DNA of 64,000 nt from JACKAQ01 sp965227145 (GCA_965227145.1 OZ245730.1:5394001-5458000); one strand, 5' to 3'; positions 47,770 to 57,316 are shown, counted from the stretch's first letter. The notes: generated from the sequence alone by a model not told the origin. Numbers and translations are program-made.

Positions 47770-49168
47770 CTTTCAATCCGTATCGTTTAATTTTTTTGCT
47801 CAACCCTTCCCGGGATTCGCCAATTATTTCCGCAACCTTGCTGATGTTTCCGCTGTATCTTTCCAAATAATGCCGGATGTAGCGTTTTTCAAAATTTTCG
47901 ATCAACTGCTGACGCGCTTCTTTGATGGGCAAATCCAGCAGCCCGTCAAACGGATCGGAGGGCTGCGCAGCGCTGCCGAGGCTGTAAAATACCAGATCAG
48001 ATTCCTGCACTTCCTGCCCCGGACAGATGATGTAGAGCCGCTCCATCATATTTTTGAGCTGGCGAATGTTGCCGGGCCAATCGTATGCCAGCAATTTGCG
48101 GATGATATTTTCGCCGAAAACCAGTTCCCGCCCCTTTTGCTGTGCGAGTTTTTTGCGGAAATAATCAATCAGCGCGGCGATATCTTCCCGGCGCTGGCGC
48201 AGCGGCGGCAAATGGATGCGCACCACATTCAGCCGGTAATACAAATCTTCCCGGAAATTGCCGTCGCGAACCATTTCTTCCAGATTTTTGTTGGTCGCCG
48301 CAACAATCCGCACATCCGCGAAAACCGGCTGCGAACCGCCCACGCGATAAAATATTTTTTCCTGCAAAAACCGCAATAGCTTAACTTGCAACTCCAGCGG
48401 AAAATCGCCGATTTCATCGAGAAACACTGTGCCTTTGTTGGCGCGTTCGAACAGCCCGATATGCTGTTGGTGCGCATTCGTAAATGCCCCTTTTTCGTGC
48501 CCGAACAACTGGCTTTCCAGCAGCGATGCGGGCATGTTAGCGACATCCACCACCACAAATTTTTCGCGGCTGCGGGTGGCGCTGTTCAGGTGAACGGTCC
48601 GGGCGATCAGCTCTTTGCCCGTGCCGCTTTCGCCGGTGATGAGCACGGTCGATTCGTTATCTTCGCCGGCGCGTGCCGCCAAATCCAGCGTTTTGCGGAT
48701 CACCGGACTTTCCCCGATTATCTGGTCCTGCGTGCTCCACAACGCCAGGTTATCCTGCAAATGCTGTACCTTTTCCGAAAGGCGCATATTTGCCAACCAC
48801 AACTTGCGGGTTTCGAGCAGTTTTTCCACTTTCAACACAATTTCTTCACGGGAAAAATCTTTGGTGATGTAATCCTGCGCACCTGCTTTCATCGCTTTCA
48901 CGGCGCTTTCGAACGAGCCGTATGCGGTCATCACCAGCACCGGCGTTTTGGGGTGCGTCTGGCGAACGTGCGTCACCAAACCGAGTCCCTGCTGTTCATC
49001 CGGCAATCGCAAATCCACAATCGCGAGATCGAATTCGCGCACCTGCAACTGCTGTTTTGCCGCCGCAACGTGCTCCGCTTCCACGGCTTCCGTCGCCATG
49101 GATTTGAGGATCATGCCCAACCCTTTGCGGGCGTTCCGTTCGTCGTCAACGATCAATACGCGGTTCAT
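47753..49168 (-). CDS. sigma-54-dependent NtrC-type response regulator
   Basis: A 471-residue regulator: receiver domain (1-120, phospho-Asp52 in I-V-D-L-R-L-P), AAA+ domain (about 145-375) with Walker A G-E-S-G-T-G-K-E near 180 and Walker B F-L-D-E-I-G-D, and a C-terminal Fis-type helix-turn-helix (about 420-467). The sigma-54 contact loop is G-A-F-T-N-A (227-232), not the usual G-A-F-T-G-A. It should activate RpoN promoters when phosphorylated by the upstream kinase. Its start overlaps the kinase by 23 bases and its end overlaps the secreted protein, so the three are one operon. Confidence 0.95.
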   Translation of the reverse strand: MNRVLIVDDERNARKGLGMILKSMATEAVEAEHVAAAKQQLQVREFDLAIVDLRLPDEQQGLGLVTHVRQTHPKTPVLVMTAYGSFESAVKAMKAGAQDYITKDFSREEIVLKVEKLLETRKLWLANMRLSEKVQHLQDNLALWSTQDQIIGESPVIRKTLDLAARAGEDNESTVLITGESGTGKELIARTVHLNSATRSREKFVVVDVANMPASLLESQLFGHEKGAFTNAHQQHIGLFERANKGTVFLDEIGDFPLELQVKLLRFLQEKIFYRVGGSQPVFADVRIVAATNKNLEEMVRDGNFREDLYYRLNVVRIHLPPLRQRREDIAALIDYFRKKLAQQKGRELVFGENIIRKLLAYDWPGNIRQLKNMMERLYIICPGQEVQESDLVFYSLGSAAQPSDPFDGLLDLPIKEARQQLIENFEKRYIRHYLERYSGNISKVAEIIGESREGLSKKIKRYGLKDDDTS

Positions 49169-52100
49169 CCGCCACCTCTTGCACGTTTACAGTTGCCGGT
49201 AAAATGATGCTCATCCGGGTGCCGTTTCCGGCGGAACTTTGCACGTCGATATGCCCGCCGTGGCGTTTGATAATTTCCCGGGTGATTGCCAGTCCCAGCC
49301 CACGACTTTTGCCGCGAGTGGAGTAAAAAATATCGAAAATTTTATCGATTTGTTCAACGGGAATACCCTCGCCGCTGTCGATGACATCGATGCGCAGCGA
49401 TGCATCGCGCGGGTGAAATTCGCTGCGAATCCGCACAATCTTCTCAACGCCGGAGGCTTCCAGCGCGTTGGAAATGATGTTCTCGAGCGCCACTTTCAGC
49501 CGCTGCGCGTTGCCCTTCACGGCGATATTTTCCGACGCAAACTGCAAATCCACCGGCTGATAGCTCATCGCGGAAAAGTGCCCGGTGATCTCCCGAATGA
49601 TGGTGTGAACATCCACATTTTCCGGTCGCGCTTCGGATTGCGTCACAAATTCGAACGAATGCAACAGCGTATTTTTGAGATGCAACACACCCTGATACAA
49701 TTCGTTCACGTAATCGAATCGCGGATCATGTTTCGGCATATCGTAATATAGCGCTTCGATCATCATGCGCAGCCCGTCCACCGGATTTTTGAGATTGTGC
49801 AAAATCCCGCTGGAAAACGAGCCGATCGCCGCCAGTTTTTCCCGCTCGCTGGCTTCGCGATAAATGCGGATATTGTTCAGCGTGTTGGCGAGTTGCAGCA
49901 TCAGAAAATCGATCATCGACTGCGTTTCGGCGTCAATTTGCGGGGAATTTTCGCCAACCGGCAGTCCGGCAAAAAATACGGCTTTCACGCGATCCTCTTT
50001 CACAACCGGTCGAAAAACCAGTCCGGCGTCCGGGGGGATTTGCCCGGTAGCCGGATGCGCAAGTTGCAGCCACATTTCCAACCCCACCGGACGCAGTTCG
50101 CCATCGGCGTTCGCCAATTGGCTCACCTGCCCGCGCTCGAGATGAAAGCGTTTTTTGAATGGCGGCGCAGCGCCGGAACTGAATTTTTGGATGAAAAAAT
50201 TGCCGTCGTGCTGATATTGGTAGATCGCCACAAATGCGAACGGGAAAATCACCTGCACGGCATCGCCAACAATATTGATCGCCGCGTTGGTGACACCCGT
50301 ATTCGAGAGGCTTGCCCCGGCATCCTGCAGCGTTTTTTGGATCATCGCCTGGCGTTTGGCGTTCTTTTTGATCGGCTCGTTGACCGTCACCAGCGCCAGC
50401 AGCGCGAACAAAATCATCCCGAACGGCAGGGTGTGATAGAGCAATCCGCTGTCGCGCGGCAACGCGATCGTGAGAATCGCATACAGCGCGATAATGCCCA
50501 GCACGTAAATGACCGTGTGGGTCGGTCGCCAGCGATAGCGCTTTTCGATAAAGCGAACCGTAAATACCAACAAAGCAATAAAAAACAATAACTTGAGCAA
50601 CTCAAACGGAATGTAGGGAATGTGCAAAAACTGGAGCGTTGTGCGTCCCGCACTGTAAATCAACCGGGTGAGATTGTTGCCTTGCACGATGCGCAGCGTT
50701 GTTCCCGGCGCGATATTTTCGTAGAAAAATTCATCACCATTCAGAAATCGCACCCGCACATCGACGGCGGTTGCGGCACCGGTCGCGCAGATAAATCCGG
50801 GCTGATCCTGCGAAAAATAGCCGTTGCTCAACACTATTTCGCGAAACGCGAGCAAATTACTGTCCGTTTGCGCCGCGCCTGCGGGCCACACCCAGATTTT
50901 TGCGCCGGGCGTTTCCCGGGCATCCTGTGTGCCGGAGGGCAAAATGCGCACAAATGCGGTATCCGCACGGGTATTTTCCAGCAGCGACGACCAGAAATCG
51001 CGGTTGCCGACAACCAGATCATAATCGCTGTCCCCGTCGATATCCGCAGCGGCAGCGCCGGTGTTGAAGCCGCTCAAATAGCCCGCTTTCGAATACACGC
51101 GCCGTTCGGCAACTTCGGCGAAGCGACTCGCAGATTCGCTCAAATACAAAAAATCCGCACCAAACCGCGAAACGAACAAATCCACATCGCCATCGAGATC
51201 AAAATCTTTCGCAATGGCCGTGTAGCTGCGCCCGTCGCGAATCACCTGCCATTCGGTGGATTTATCCGCAAACGCGCGATTTTGCCCATCCGCAATCAGC
51301 AGTTGGTCCTCGCCGTTTTCGGTGCACAAAAACAGATCGTTGCGCCCGTCGTTGTTGAAATCCGCCACGGTTGCGCTGTTCACAAATTGGGAAACGTGCA
51401 CATTTTTGAAAATACCGTCGGCAATTTGCCAGCCGGTTTCGGGATGATTTTGCAGAAAAACCGGCGTGGTTTGCTGATAAAACAGCAGCAAATCGGTGCG
51501 GTGATCGCCGTCGAAATCCGCCGCAGCGATGGCGCGAATCCCGGTTTTCGGCAAATCCGGTCCGGTGACCGGCGTTTCCTCAAACCGCAAATATTTGCGG
51601 TTTTGGAAAATGCGCAGCCCGGAAAATTCATCGACCAGCGCGATATCGGGATATCCGTCCGCATCAAAATCCGCCAGCACACCGGCGGAAATGTTCAGGT
51701 TTTGCGGCAAGTTGACCGACGCAGTGACGTCCTCAAAATTCGCATCGCCCTGATTTTTCAGTAGTTGGGTGGTGCCGCGTTTTCCGCAGAGCAGCAAATC
51801 CGTGTCGCCGTCGCGATCGAAATCCGCGGCAATTGCGCCGGTTTCGTATTTCTGTTTGCCCTTTCGCGATTCGATATCGCCGCCGGTGCCGGATTCAATC
51901 GTAAAATCGCGAAAATAACCGCTGCCATCGTTGATCAGCAAATGATTTAAACTACGCTCGCAGGTGAGATAAATATCGATGTGATCATCGTTGTTGAAAT
52001 CCGCCACGGTCACGCCGTGAACGTCGTCGATCAAATCCATGAGATGGCGCGTGCCGAGATACACCTGATCGCGAAAGAGAAAATCCGGCTGCGTAACGCC

Positions 52101-53075
52101 GTTGGCGCGATTGCCCGGTGCACCGAATTGCAAAATAACGCCGCGTCCGCCGACAATCCACCCGTCGGTTTCGTCGATCATCTCGATGTCGTGCAAATCC
52201 GCTTCCGTACCGGATTCGACCAGCCGCCAAACGCCGTTTTCGTATTCGAGAATCACGCCGGCGGTACCAACAGCAAACCCGTGTTCCGGCGAAAGCATGT
52301 CGATTGCCCAGATGTTTTCCAGCGTCGGCGATTCCTGAATCTCGATGTTTTGGTTGGCAAAATGCAGAATCGTGCCCTGATTGCCGACAAACCAACCTTC
52401 CTCCGGCGACACGAAATCCATATCGCGGAGCATATTCGGCAGGGGATTTTCCAGCGTTCGCCAGCCGTTGCGATATTCGAGAATCGCGCCGTTTTCGCCA
52501 ATGATGTAAAATTGTTCGGGAGAGAGCATTTTCACCGCGCGGAAATCGAGGCTGAGCGGCAGCGTGAGCATTTTCAACTGATCGCCGGAAAGCGCGAAAG
52601 CGCCACCTTCGCCGGCGGCGATACCCGAGTTTGGCGTAAGAAAATCCAGCGCGCGAATTTTGATCGGGAGGTTGGCTTTGGCAGGCTTCCAGCCGTTGCC
52701 ATCGAATTCGAGCAGGCGGTAACTGCGGTAATCTACTTCATTTACGGCAATCCAGCCGCGATGTTCATCGAGCATGCGAACGGTGTAAAAATCGCCCCAG
52801 ATGCCCGCATCGGCAGTTGCCGAGTCGCCGGACTGTTCGAATCGCGCGACAATCTGGCTCAGCGAATCTTCGATACCCCACCGGCTGCCGCCGTATTTCA
52901 GGATCAATCCGTCGTACGAAATCGCGCGGCCGTTTTCGCCGGAAACCATATCCAGCCGTGCCAGATTTTGGTGCGTCGGCGATTCCACCAGTTGCCACAC
53001 CTGCGCGAACAGCAACGAAACCGCCGAGAATGCGAGATTTAGCGCCAAAAGATATGTTACGATCCGGCTATTCAT
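49146..53075 (-). CDS. giant histidine kinase with beta-propeller sensor (BNR/Ycf48-like, FG-GAP, UnbV-like)
   Basis: A 1309-residue sensor kinase. After a signal-anchor (about 1-25) comes a Ycf48/BNR-like propeller with repeated G-W-I-V-G and G-A-I-L-E-Y segments (about 30-315), then FG-GAP/VCBS repeats with D-F-N-N-D-G and D-I-D-G-D-S-D-Y-D-L motifs (about 320-690), a UnbV/ASPIC-like domain (about 700-790), three membrane helices (about 820-905), a GAF-like segment, and a kinase core with phospho-His1093 in G-I-L-H-N-L-K-N-P and an HATPase ending R-G-L-G-L-A and G-N-G-T-R-M. The propellers would be periplasmic. The ATG at 53075 is chosen; an upstream TTG exists. Confidence 0.9.
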   Translation of the reverse strand: MNSRIVTYLLALNLAFSAVSLLFAQVWQLVESPTHQNLARLDMVSGENGRAISYDGLILKYGGSRWGIEDSLSQIVARFEQSGDSATADAGIWGDFYTVRMLDEHRGWIAVNEVDYRSYRLLEFDGNGWKPAKANLPIKIRALDFLTPNSGIAAGEGGAFALSGDQLKMLTLPLSLDFRAVKMLSPEQFYIIGENGAILEYRNGWRTLENPLPNMLRDMDFVSPEEGWFVGNQGTILHFANQNIEIQESPTLENIWAIDMLSPEHGFAVGTAGVILEYENGVWRLVESGTEADLHDIEMIDETDGWIVGGRGVILQFGAPGNRANGVTQPDFLFRDQVYLGTRHLMDLIDDVHGVTVADFNNDDHIDIYLTCERSLNHLLINDGSGYFRDFTIESGTGGDIESRKGKQKYETGAIAADFDRDGDTDLLLCGKRGTTQLLKNQGDANFEDVTASVNLPQNLNISAGVLADFDADGYPDIALVDEFSGLRIFQNRKYLRFEETPVTGPDLPKTGIRAIAAADFDGDHRTDLLLFYQQTTPVFLQNHPETGWQIADGIFKNVHVSQFVNSATVADFNNDGRNDLFLCTENGEDQLLIADGQNRAFADKSTEWQVIRDGRSYTAIAKDFDLDGDVDLFVSRFGADFLYLSESASRFAEVAERRVYSKAGYLSGFNTGAAAADIDGDSDYDLVVGNRDFWSSLLENTRADTAFVRILPSGTQDARETPGAKIWVWPAGAAQTDSNLLAFREIVLSNGYFSQDQPGFICATGAATAVDVRVRFLNGDEFFYENIAPGTTLRIVQGNNLTRLIYSAGRTTLQFLHIPYIPFELLKLLFFIALLVFTVRFIEKRYRWRPTHTVIYVLGIIALYAILTIALPRDSGLLYHTLPFGMILFALLALVTVNEPIKKNAKRQAMIQKTLQDAGASLSNTGVTNAAINIVGDAVQVIFPFAFVAIYQYQHDGNFFIQKFSSGAAPPFKKRFHLERGQVSQLANADGELRPVGLEMWLQLAHPATGQIPPDAGLVFRPVVKEDRVKAVFFAGLPVGENSPQIDAETQSMIDFLMLQLANTLNNIRIYREASEREKLAAIGSFSSGILHNLKNPVDGLRMMIEALYYDMPKHDPRFDYVNELYQGVLHLKNTLLHSFEFVTQSEARPENVDVHTIIREITGHFSAMSYQPVDLQFASENIAVKGNAQRLKVALENIISNALEASGVEKIVRIRSEFHPRDASLRIDVIDSGEGIPVEQIDKIFDIFYSTRGKSRGLGLAITREIIKRHGGHIDVQSSAGNGTRMSIILPATVNVQEVADEPRIDR

Positions 53076-53219
53076 AGTTGAAATTACGGCAACTGCCGCA
53101 AAAATCAAACGGAATAACCGCTACCAAAGCGATTTGATGGTTTAATAAACAATGGTGCGCCGGAGGGCAGAAAACCTGAGGCGGGTTATTGCAGACTTAA
53201 CACAGTCGGATTTTCAGCG

Positions 53220-53951
53220 TCAAAATTGCTCTTCATCAAAAAAGAACCGGATGTTGTTAATGCCGGGTACCTGATTCAATTCCTTAATAAAATCTGCGCT
53301 GTTGTTCTTGTTTTTCATGAATACGAAATAGGACAGGTCATACATTTCATCAACACCAATGGCCTGCATATTTACCAGATTGTGTTTTTTACAATATTTT
53401 CTTAAAACCGGCAGATAGGACGGATGTTCTTCCGGCAGATTGCTCTGAAACTGCAGTAAAAAGTCTTTTTTTTGCGGCGCAGCAAACTGGAAACGGGACA
53501 TTAGCAAAATAATTACCCCGATAAATAACGTTCCGAAAAGCGCTGCCAGGCGCAGCCCGACTCCGGCAGCCATCCCTACCGTAAGTGAGAAAAAAATGAA
53601 AACAATATCCTGGGTATCTTTTACCGCGGTTCGGAAACGGATGATGGACATCGCGCCGACCAGACCAAATGCGCGTGCCAAATTGTTACCGATCACCATA
53701 ATTACCAGCGCGGTGATCATCGCAAGCAGAACGGTTGAATGCACGAATGACGGGGAATAATTTGTGCCGCTGTAGCTCCAGCGATAAATAAATGATATGA
53801 TCATTCCGCAGAAAAAAGCCATTAAAAGATTGAGGACAACTTCTTCAAACCGGACTGAAGTGATAAATACATTTTGAAAATCATTTAACATATTTTGAAT
53901 CCGTTTCTTTTTGAAACGCTGTATTGATAATACGCTGCATAGCGATCCCAT
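53220..53951 (-). CDS. DUF4956 membrane protein
   Basis: A 243-residue inner-membrane protein: several hydrophobic helices (residues about 40-160) followed by a cytoplasmic C-terminal domain (about 165-240). G-L-V-G-A-M-S-I-I-R-F-R-T-A-V-K-D is the family's signature, a loop that recurs in DUF4956 proteins next to VTC-domain enzymes. It may be a partner for polyphosphate or polymer handling; function is not established. GAGGGGG stands directly before the ATG at 53951, so that start is preferred to the ATG at 53891 that would remove 20 residues. It is 40 bases downstream of the VTC gene. Confidence 0.88.
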   Translation of the reverse strand: MGSLCSVLSIQRFKKKRIQNMLNDFQNVFITSVRFEEVVLNLLMAFFCGMIISFIYRWSYSGTNYSPSFVHSTVLLAMITALVIMVIGNNLARAFGLVGAMSIIRFRTAVKDTQDIVFIFFSLTVGMAAGVGLRLAALFGTLFIGVIILLMSRFQFAAPQKKDFLLQFQSNLPEEHPSYLPVLRKYCKKHNLVNMQAIGVDEMYDLSYFVFMKNKNNSADFIKELNQVPGINNIRFFFDEEQF

Positions 53952-53954
53952 GAG

Positions 53955-53961
53955 CCCCCTC
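53955..53961 (-). promoter_or_regulatory. ribosome-binding site deciding the DUF4956 start
   Basis: On the minus strand GAGGGGG lies three bases before the ATG at 53951. The later candidate ATG at 53891 has only GGAT at a poor distance. Confidence 0.6.
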
Positions 53962-53991
53962 AACCGATCACACCTCAGCGACAAATCACAG

Positions 53992-54843
53992 CTAAATATC
54001 TGTTTTTATTATTTTTTCTACTTTATTTGGAATCTCCAGATATTGGCTTTTTTTCGCGTTGTTAAAAAAACCGTTGCCTATTTTCGGGGAGGATTTCGTC
54101 CGGCAGATATGCGGAATCGACGGGCCGAATTTATTGTGTGAATCGATGCAAATGGTGTATTTGGAAATCGCCTGGCGGCGCAATCCCAATTTTCCAATGA
54201 TAAATTGCAGCCAGTGCGGATACGGTCCCTTTCCCTTTATTTCGAGGGTAAAATATTTCGGCATGGCATAAACCGGATCGTTTTCCGAATACAAACTGTC
54301 GATATCGCACACCAGCGAGCTTCGTAAATTTTTGTCAAATGTAAGCCGCAGTGCACGGTTAAATTTGTAAAAATAGGGTTCCCTGTCATAAATCACTTTA
54401 ATTGTCGGTTTAAGCGATAATGCGTGCATGTAGTAAAAGAATTTTCGGGCATCTGTTAGCGCACCGTTCTGTTTATGCGGAAGACCTGCATATGCTTCGA
54501 TGTCGCTGGTTGCCATTAACGATGAAAGATTTTTGTATAATAGCGGGGAACGGTTCTTGCTGATTGAGGAGTCGTTTTTTCGCTTGATTTCCAGAAAAGT
54601 GACGGAATTATCCTGTTGGGTATCGTAACCGCGAATTCTCAATTTTTTTCTGATACGCAATCCGTCGATTTTTTCGTGATAAAATCTCATATCACTGGTG
54701 TCGTAATAAATGCTGCGAACCGTATAGGTGTTATCTTTTTGAGCGGATGCGAATTTATCCACATTCAAATAGTTTTGCATATATTGGCGCAGCTCTGCAA
54801 GCTTTTCAACAGGCACTCTGTATTTGTGTTCAAATCTGGGCAT
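53992..54843 (-). CDS. VTC-domain polyphosphate polymerase-like protein
   Basis: A 283-residue cytoplasmic VTC-domain protein of the CYTH/TTM fold, as in yeast Vtc4, which makes polyphosphate. Basic tunnel residues appear in R-F-E-H-K-Y-R, R-S-I-Y-Y-D-T, L-R-I-R-K-K-L-R-I-R-G-Y and F-L-E-I-K-R-K, and the C-terminal Glu/Lys pair is in F-T-L-E-I-K-G-K. Unlike yeast it has no membrane or SPX domain. The ATG at 54843 has AAGGTAG upstream; a longer frame runs into the HlyD gene end. It is 5 bases after the HlyD-like gene and before DUF4956, a recurring bacterial neighbourhood. Confidence 0.92.
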   Translation of the reverse strand: MPRFEHKYRVPVEKLAELRQYMQNYLNVDKFASAQKDNTYTVRSIYYDTSDMRFYHEKIDGLRIRKKLRIRGYDTQQDNSVTFLEIKRKNDSSISKNRSPLLYKNLSSLMATSDIEAYAGLPHKQNGALTDARKFFYYMHALSLKPTIKVIYDREPYFYKFNRALRLTFDKNLRSSLVCDIDSLYSENDPVYAMPKYFTLEIKGKGPYPHWLQFIIGKLGLRRQAISKYTICIDSHNKFGPSIPHICRTKSSPKIGNGFFNNAKKSQYLEIPNKVEKIIKTDI

Positions 54844-54848
54844 ATCCG

Positions 54849-55922
54849 CTACCTTGAGAACATTTTCTGAACGTATTTTCCAACGTATTCTAACGGTGTC
54901 AGTTGGACTCCTTCGATTTCGCAATTGCAATATAAATAGGGTGCCAGCTCGGTTACCGGATCGTCAAATGCGGCGATGGCGGTAAACATCTGCTTACCGT
55001 TCAAGATGCCGGTGTTCAAATTCAGGCGAATAATTTTTCCGGTAATTTCTTTGCCATCCTGCAAAACAGAGACTTTTGAGCCTTCGCCAATGGCGTGCCG
55101 TTCCGCCCATGGTACCGGAATCAGCAAGAGAAAATCCTCTTCGCCGGCCATTAGCAGCGTGTCGGCAGCAAAGCTTTTGTATATTTTGCCGGTGATGGTA
55201 GAATGGATAGTAAACTGGTTCAACCGGTCTTCCAGCACCCGGATTTCTTTTTTGTAGCGCTCAATTTCCGATTTTACCAGATCAAGTTGTTCGGGTTTCG
55301 CGCCGGTGGCAACGGCCTGCAGCTTTGCAGTTGCCAGTTCTGCCTCCAACCGGGAAATCCGGCTGGCGCTTTGCGATATTTCAATGGTTTCTTCCGATAC
55401 CAATTGTTGATCATACAACACTTTTTGGCGCTCATACAGCCGTTCCTGCAGCTCTGCCTGCTCTTTGCTGAGCGCGGCAGCCTGACGCGCTTCGTTGATA
55501 ACGGCAGCCTTTTCACCCGTGCGATAAAATTCGAACGATGCGTTGGCCATTTCCAGCAAACCCTGCAACTCGGCAAGGCGTCGCTCAATTTCGTTCGAGC
55601 GGATATGGCCGACCTTATCACCCATTGCAATATTCGCTTTCGCTTTCAACGCCGGGTTAATTTGGAAGTGGACAACATCGCCTCTTTCTACCTGAACGGC
55701 AAAATAATTTTCGGTGAACCCGGTGCGATAATCCTTCACACTGGAAATCAGGCTGCCGTCTGTGTTTCGCTGGATGAGCCACTCGCGGGCAGGAATAATG
55801 CGGCCGATGCTCGAAAGATCATAACTGATCGTGTATGGTGAAAAAACTAAACTTACGACTATAAAAATGACCAGAATTGCAGCTAATATGATCCAGTATT
55901 TTCGCTGATAAGATGTTTCCAA
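54849..55922 (-). CDS. HlyD-like periplasmic adaptor with TTG start
   Basis: A 357-residue membrane-fusion-type protein: one N-terminal membrane helix (about 10-28), a periplasmic region with a long coiled coil (about 110-245; rich in Glu/Leu/Ala), a beta-barrel-like part (about 245-330) and a short tail. This fits HlyD/RND-type adaptors, but no ABC or RND pump is nearby, and it lacks an obvious TolC partner. No ATG precedes the membrane helix; TTG at 55922 has GGGAG five bases upstream and is taken as start, so this gene uses a rare start. It leads the VTC-DUF4956 genes. Confidence 0.82.
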   Translation of the reverse strand: METSYQRKYWIILAAILVIFIVVSLVFSPYTISYDLSSIGRIIPAREWLIQRNTDGSLISSVKDYRTGFTENYFAVQVERGDVVHFQINPALKAKANIAMGDKVGHIRSNEIERRLAELQGLLEMANASFEFYRTGEKAAVINEARQAAALSKEQAELQERLYERQKVLYDQQLVSEETIEISQSASRISRLEAELATAKLQAVATGAKPEQLDLVKSEIERYKKEIRVLEDRLNQFTIHSTITGKIYKSFAADTLLMAGEEDFLLLIPVPWAERHAIGEGSKVSVLQDGKEITGKIIRLNLNTGILNGKQMFTAIAAFDDPVTELAPYLYCNCEIEGVQLTPLEYVGKYVQKMFSR

Positions 55923-55927
55923 TTGTT

Positions 55928-55932
55928 CTCCC
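55928..55932 (-). promoter_or_regulatory. ribosome-binding site for a TTG start
   Basis: GGGAG on the minus strand, with AACAA between it and TTG at 55922. The helix encoded just downstream needs this start because no in-frame ATG is upstream of it. Confidence 0.6.
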
Positions 55933-56101
55933 AAAAATTAGTGCCTCGCCCAAACCGGTTTTAATATTAAATAAGGCGATGCACAAATACACAATGTTTT
56001 TCGAAATACCTTTTTTCTATACATTTAGGCACGCTTTTTTCCAAAAAACCTTCTGCGCCTGAACATATTTCTGGGGCATTGGATCAATGCTCCTGTTTCT
56101 A

Positions 56102-57316
56102 TTATCGAACCAAAAGCATTTTTATTGTGTCCGAGTAATAATTTCCAACGTTTAGCGTTGCAAAATAAAAACCGCTTGGCAGGACATTGCCGAACCCGGT
56201 TTTTCCATCCCACTTGATTTCGAACGTTCCGGCTGTCAAAGAACCGCTGTACAGTTTACGTACCAGTTGTCCGAGGCTGTTATGGATAAAAATTTGCGTC
56301 TGGCTGTTGCCATTGCTCAGTTGTGGTATATCAAACCGCAGCACTGTTTCCGGGTTAAACGGATTCGGGAAGTTCGGATAAAACTTGAATGCTTTGGGAA
56401 TATCCGGTGAGGTGGAGCTGATGCCATCGCCATCTACTGTCAGTAGTGCAGAAACCGGTTGGTGGAATGTTCTTACGCCGGTAAAATCGATGTCCGCCAG
56501 CTTATACCAGTAGGTTTGCCCGGCAACCACAAAGTTATCGGTATAATCATAATCGTGTTCAGTATTCGTATTGCCCTGACCTTCCAGCTCCGGGTTGTTT
56601 TGATAGCCGGAAAGCATTCCGTATTCGCCGTCTTCCTCGGTTGACCGGTAAATTTCAAAACCGGCATTGTTGATTTCGCTTTGGGTTGTCCAGCTAAGGA
56701 TGATTTTGTTTTGCAGGGCTTTGGCCGAGAAACCGGAAAGGGATACCGGGAGGGAGATATCGCCAATATCATCATTGGTTACAATCCAACTGCTAGCACC
56801 ATCTTGCGGAGCATTTGTGTAATTGTCAAAAAAAGCTGCAGCGTCAGATGCATCATTAATAGTCATATTTACAGAAGTTGGTGTGTTGATAGTCCACCTT
56901 AGCGTAACAAGGGTCTGCCAACCTGTAGTTACATCCCAACCTGCTGGACTTCCAGGGGGGGTTAGATTGCCTGCAAAATTTACAAGAGGAGGTATAACTA
57001 ACAATCTATAACGGCCTGAAAATTTATCTGTTGAAGGAACGTAACCATCAGCGGGCCCTATCGCCCAACCTGTACTCGGATCGGTAGCCCACTCTGTTAG
57101 CTCAGAACTATAATTTACGTCAACTGTCAGTGAATGTAATGTGCGCGGTGAGGTTCCAGCTGTAATTCGCATTTGTAAGTCAGCATGCAATTCCCCACCT
57201 ACGAACTGATCATTTCTGGAGACGGACAAACGAAAAGCGACATCATCCGCGAATACAACATCACCGAAAATCAATATTGAAATAATAAAAGTAACAACAA
57301 CTGTAAATTTTTTCAT
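56102..57316 (-). CDS. secreted protein with T9SS sorting domain, function unknown
   Basis: A 404-residue secreted protein: signal peptide (about 1-23, ending V-V-F-A), a first beta-sandwich-like region (about 25-190) reminiscent of cohesin-type folds, a second region (about 195-290) with F-E-I-Y-R-S-T-E-E-D-G resembling the fibronectin-like domains that precede sorting tails, and a C-terminal Y-P-N-F-P-N-P-F-N-P-E sorting domain. AAAGGAAA precedes the ATG at 57316; an ATG six codons before also exists. It lies 39 bases after the CotH gene, which ends in dockerin-like repeats, so a binding pair is conceivable. Confidence 0.82.
   Translation of the reverse strand: MKKFTVVVTFIISILIFGDVVFADDVAFRLSVSRNDQFVGGELHADLQMRITAGTSPRTLHSLTVDVNYSSELTEWATDPSTGWAIGPADGYVPSTDKFSGRYRLLVIPPLVNFAGNLTPPGSPAGWDVTTGWQTLVTLRWTINTPTSVNMTINDASDAAAFFDNYTNAPQDGASSWIVTNDDIGDISLPVSLSGFSAKALQNKIILSWTTQSEINNAGFEIYRSTEEDGEYGMLSGYQNNPELEGQGNTNTEHDYDYTDNFVVAGQTYWYKLADIDFTGVRTFHQPVSALLTVDGDGISSTSPDIPKAFKFYPNFPNPFNPETVLRFDIPQLSNGNSQTQIFIHNSLGQLVRKLYSGSLTAGTFEIKWDGKTGFGNVLPSGFYFATLNVGNYYSDTIKMLLVR

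Noticed and set aside
48386..49207. 273-residue plus-strand frame
   Set aside because: Antisense to the NtrC-type regulator, which has all its family motifs.
50622..53042. two long plus-strand frames of 380 and 353 residues
   Set aside because: Both are antisense to the propeller kinase and have the same shadow composition.
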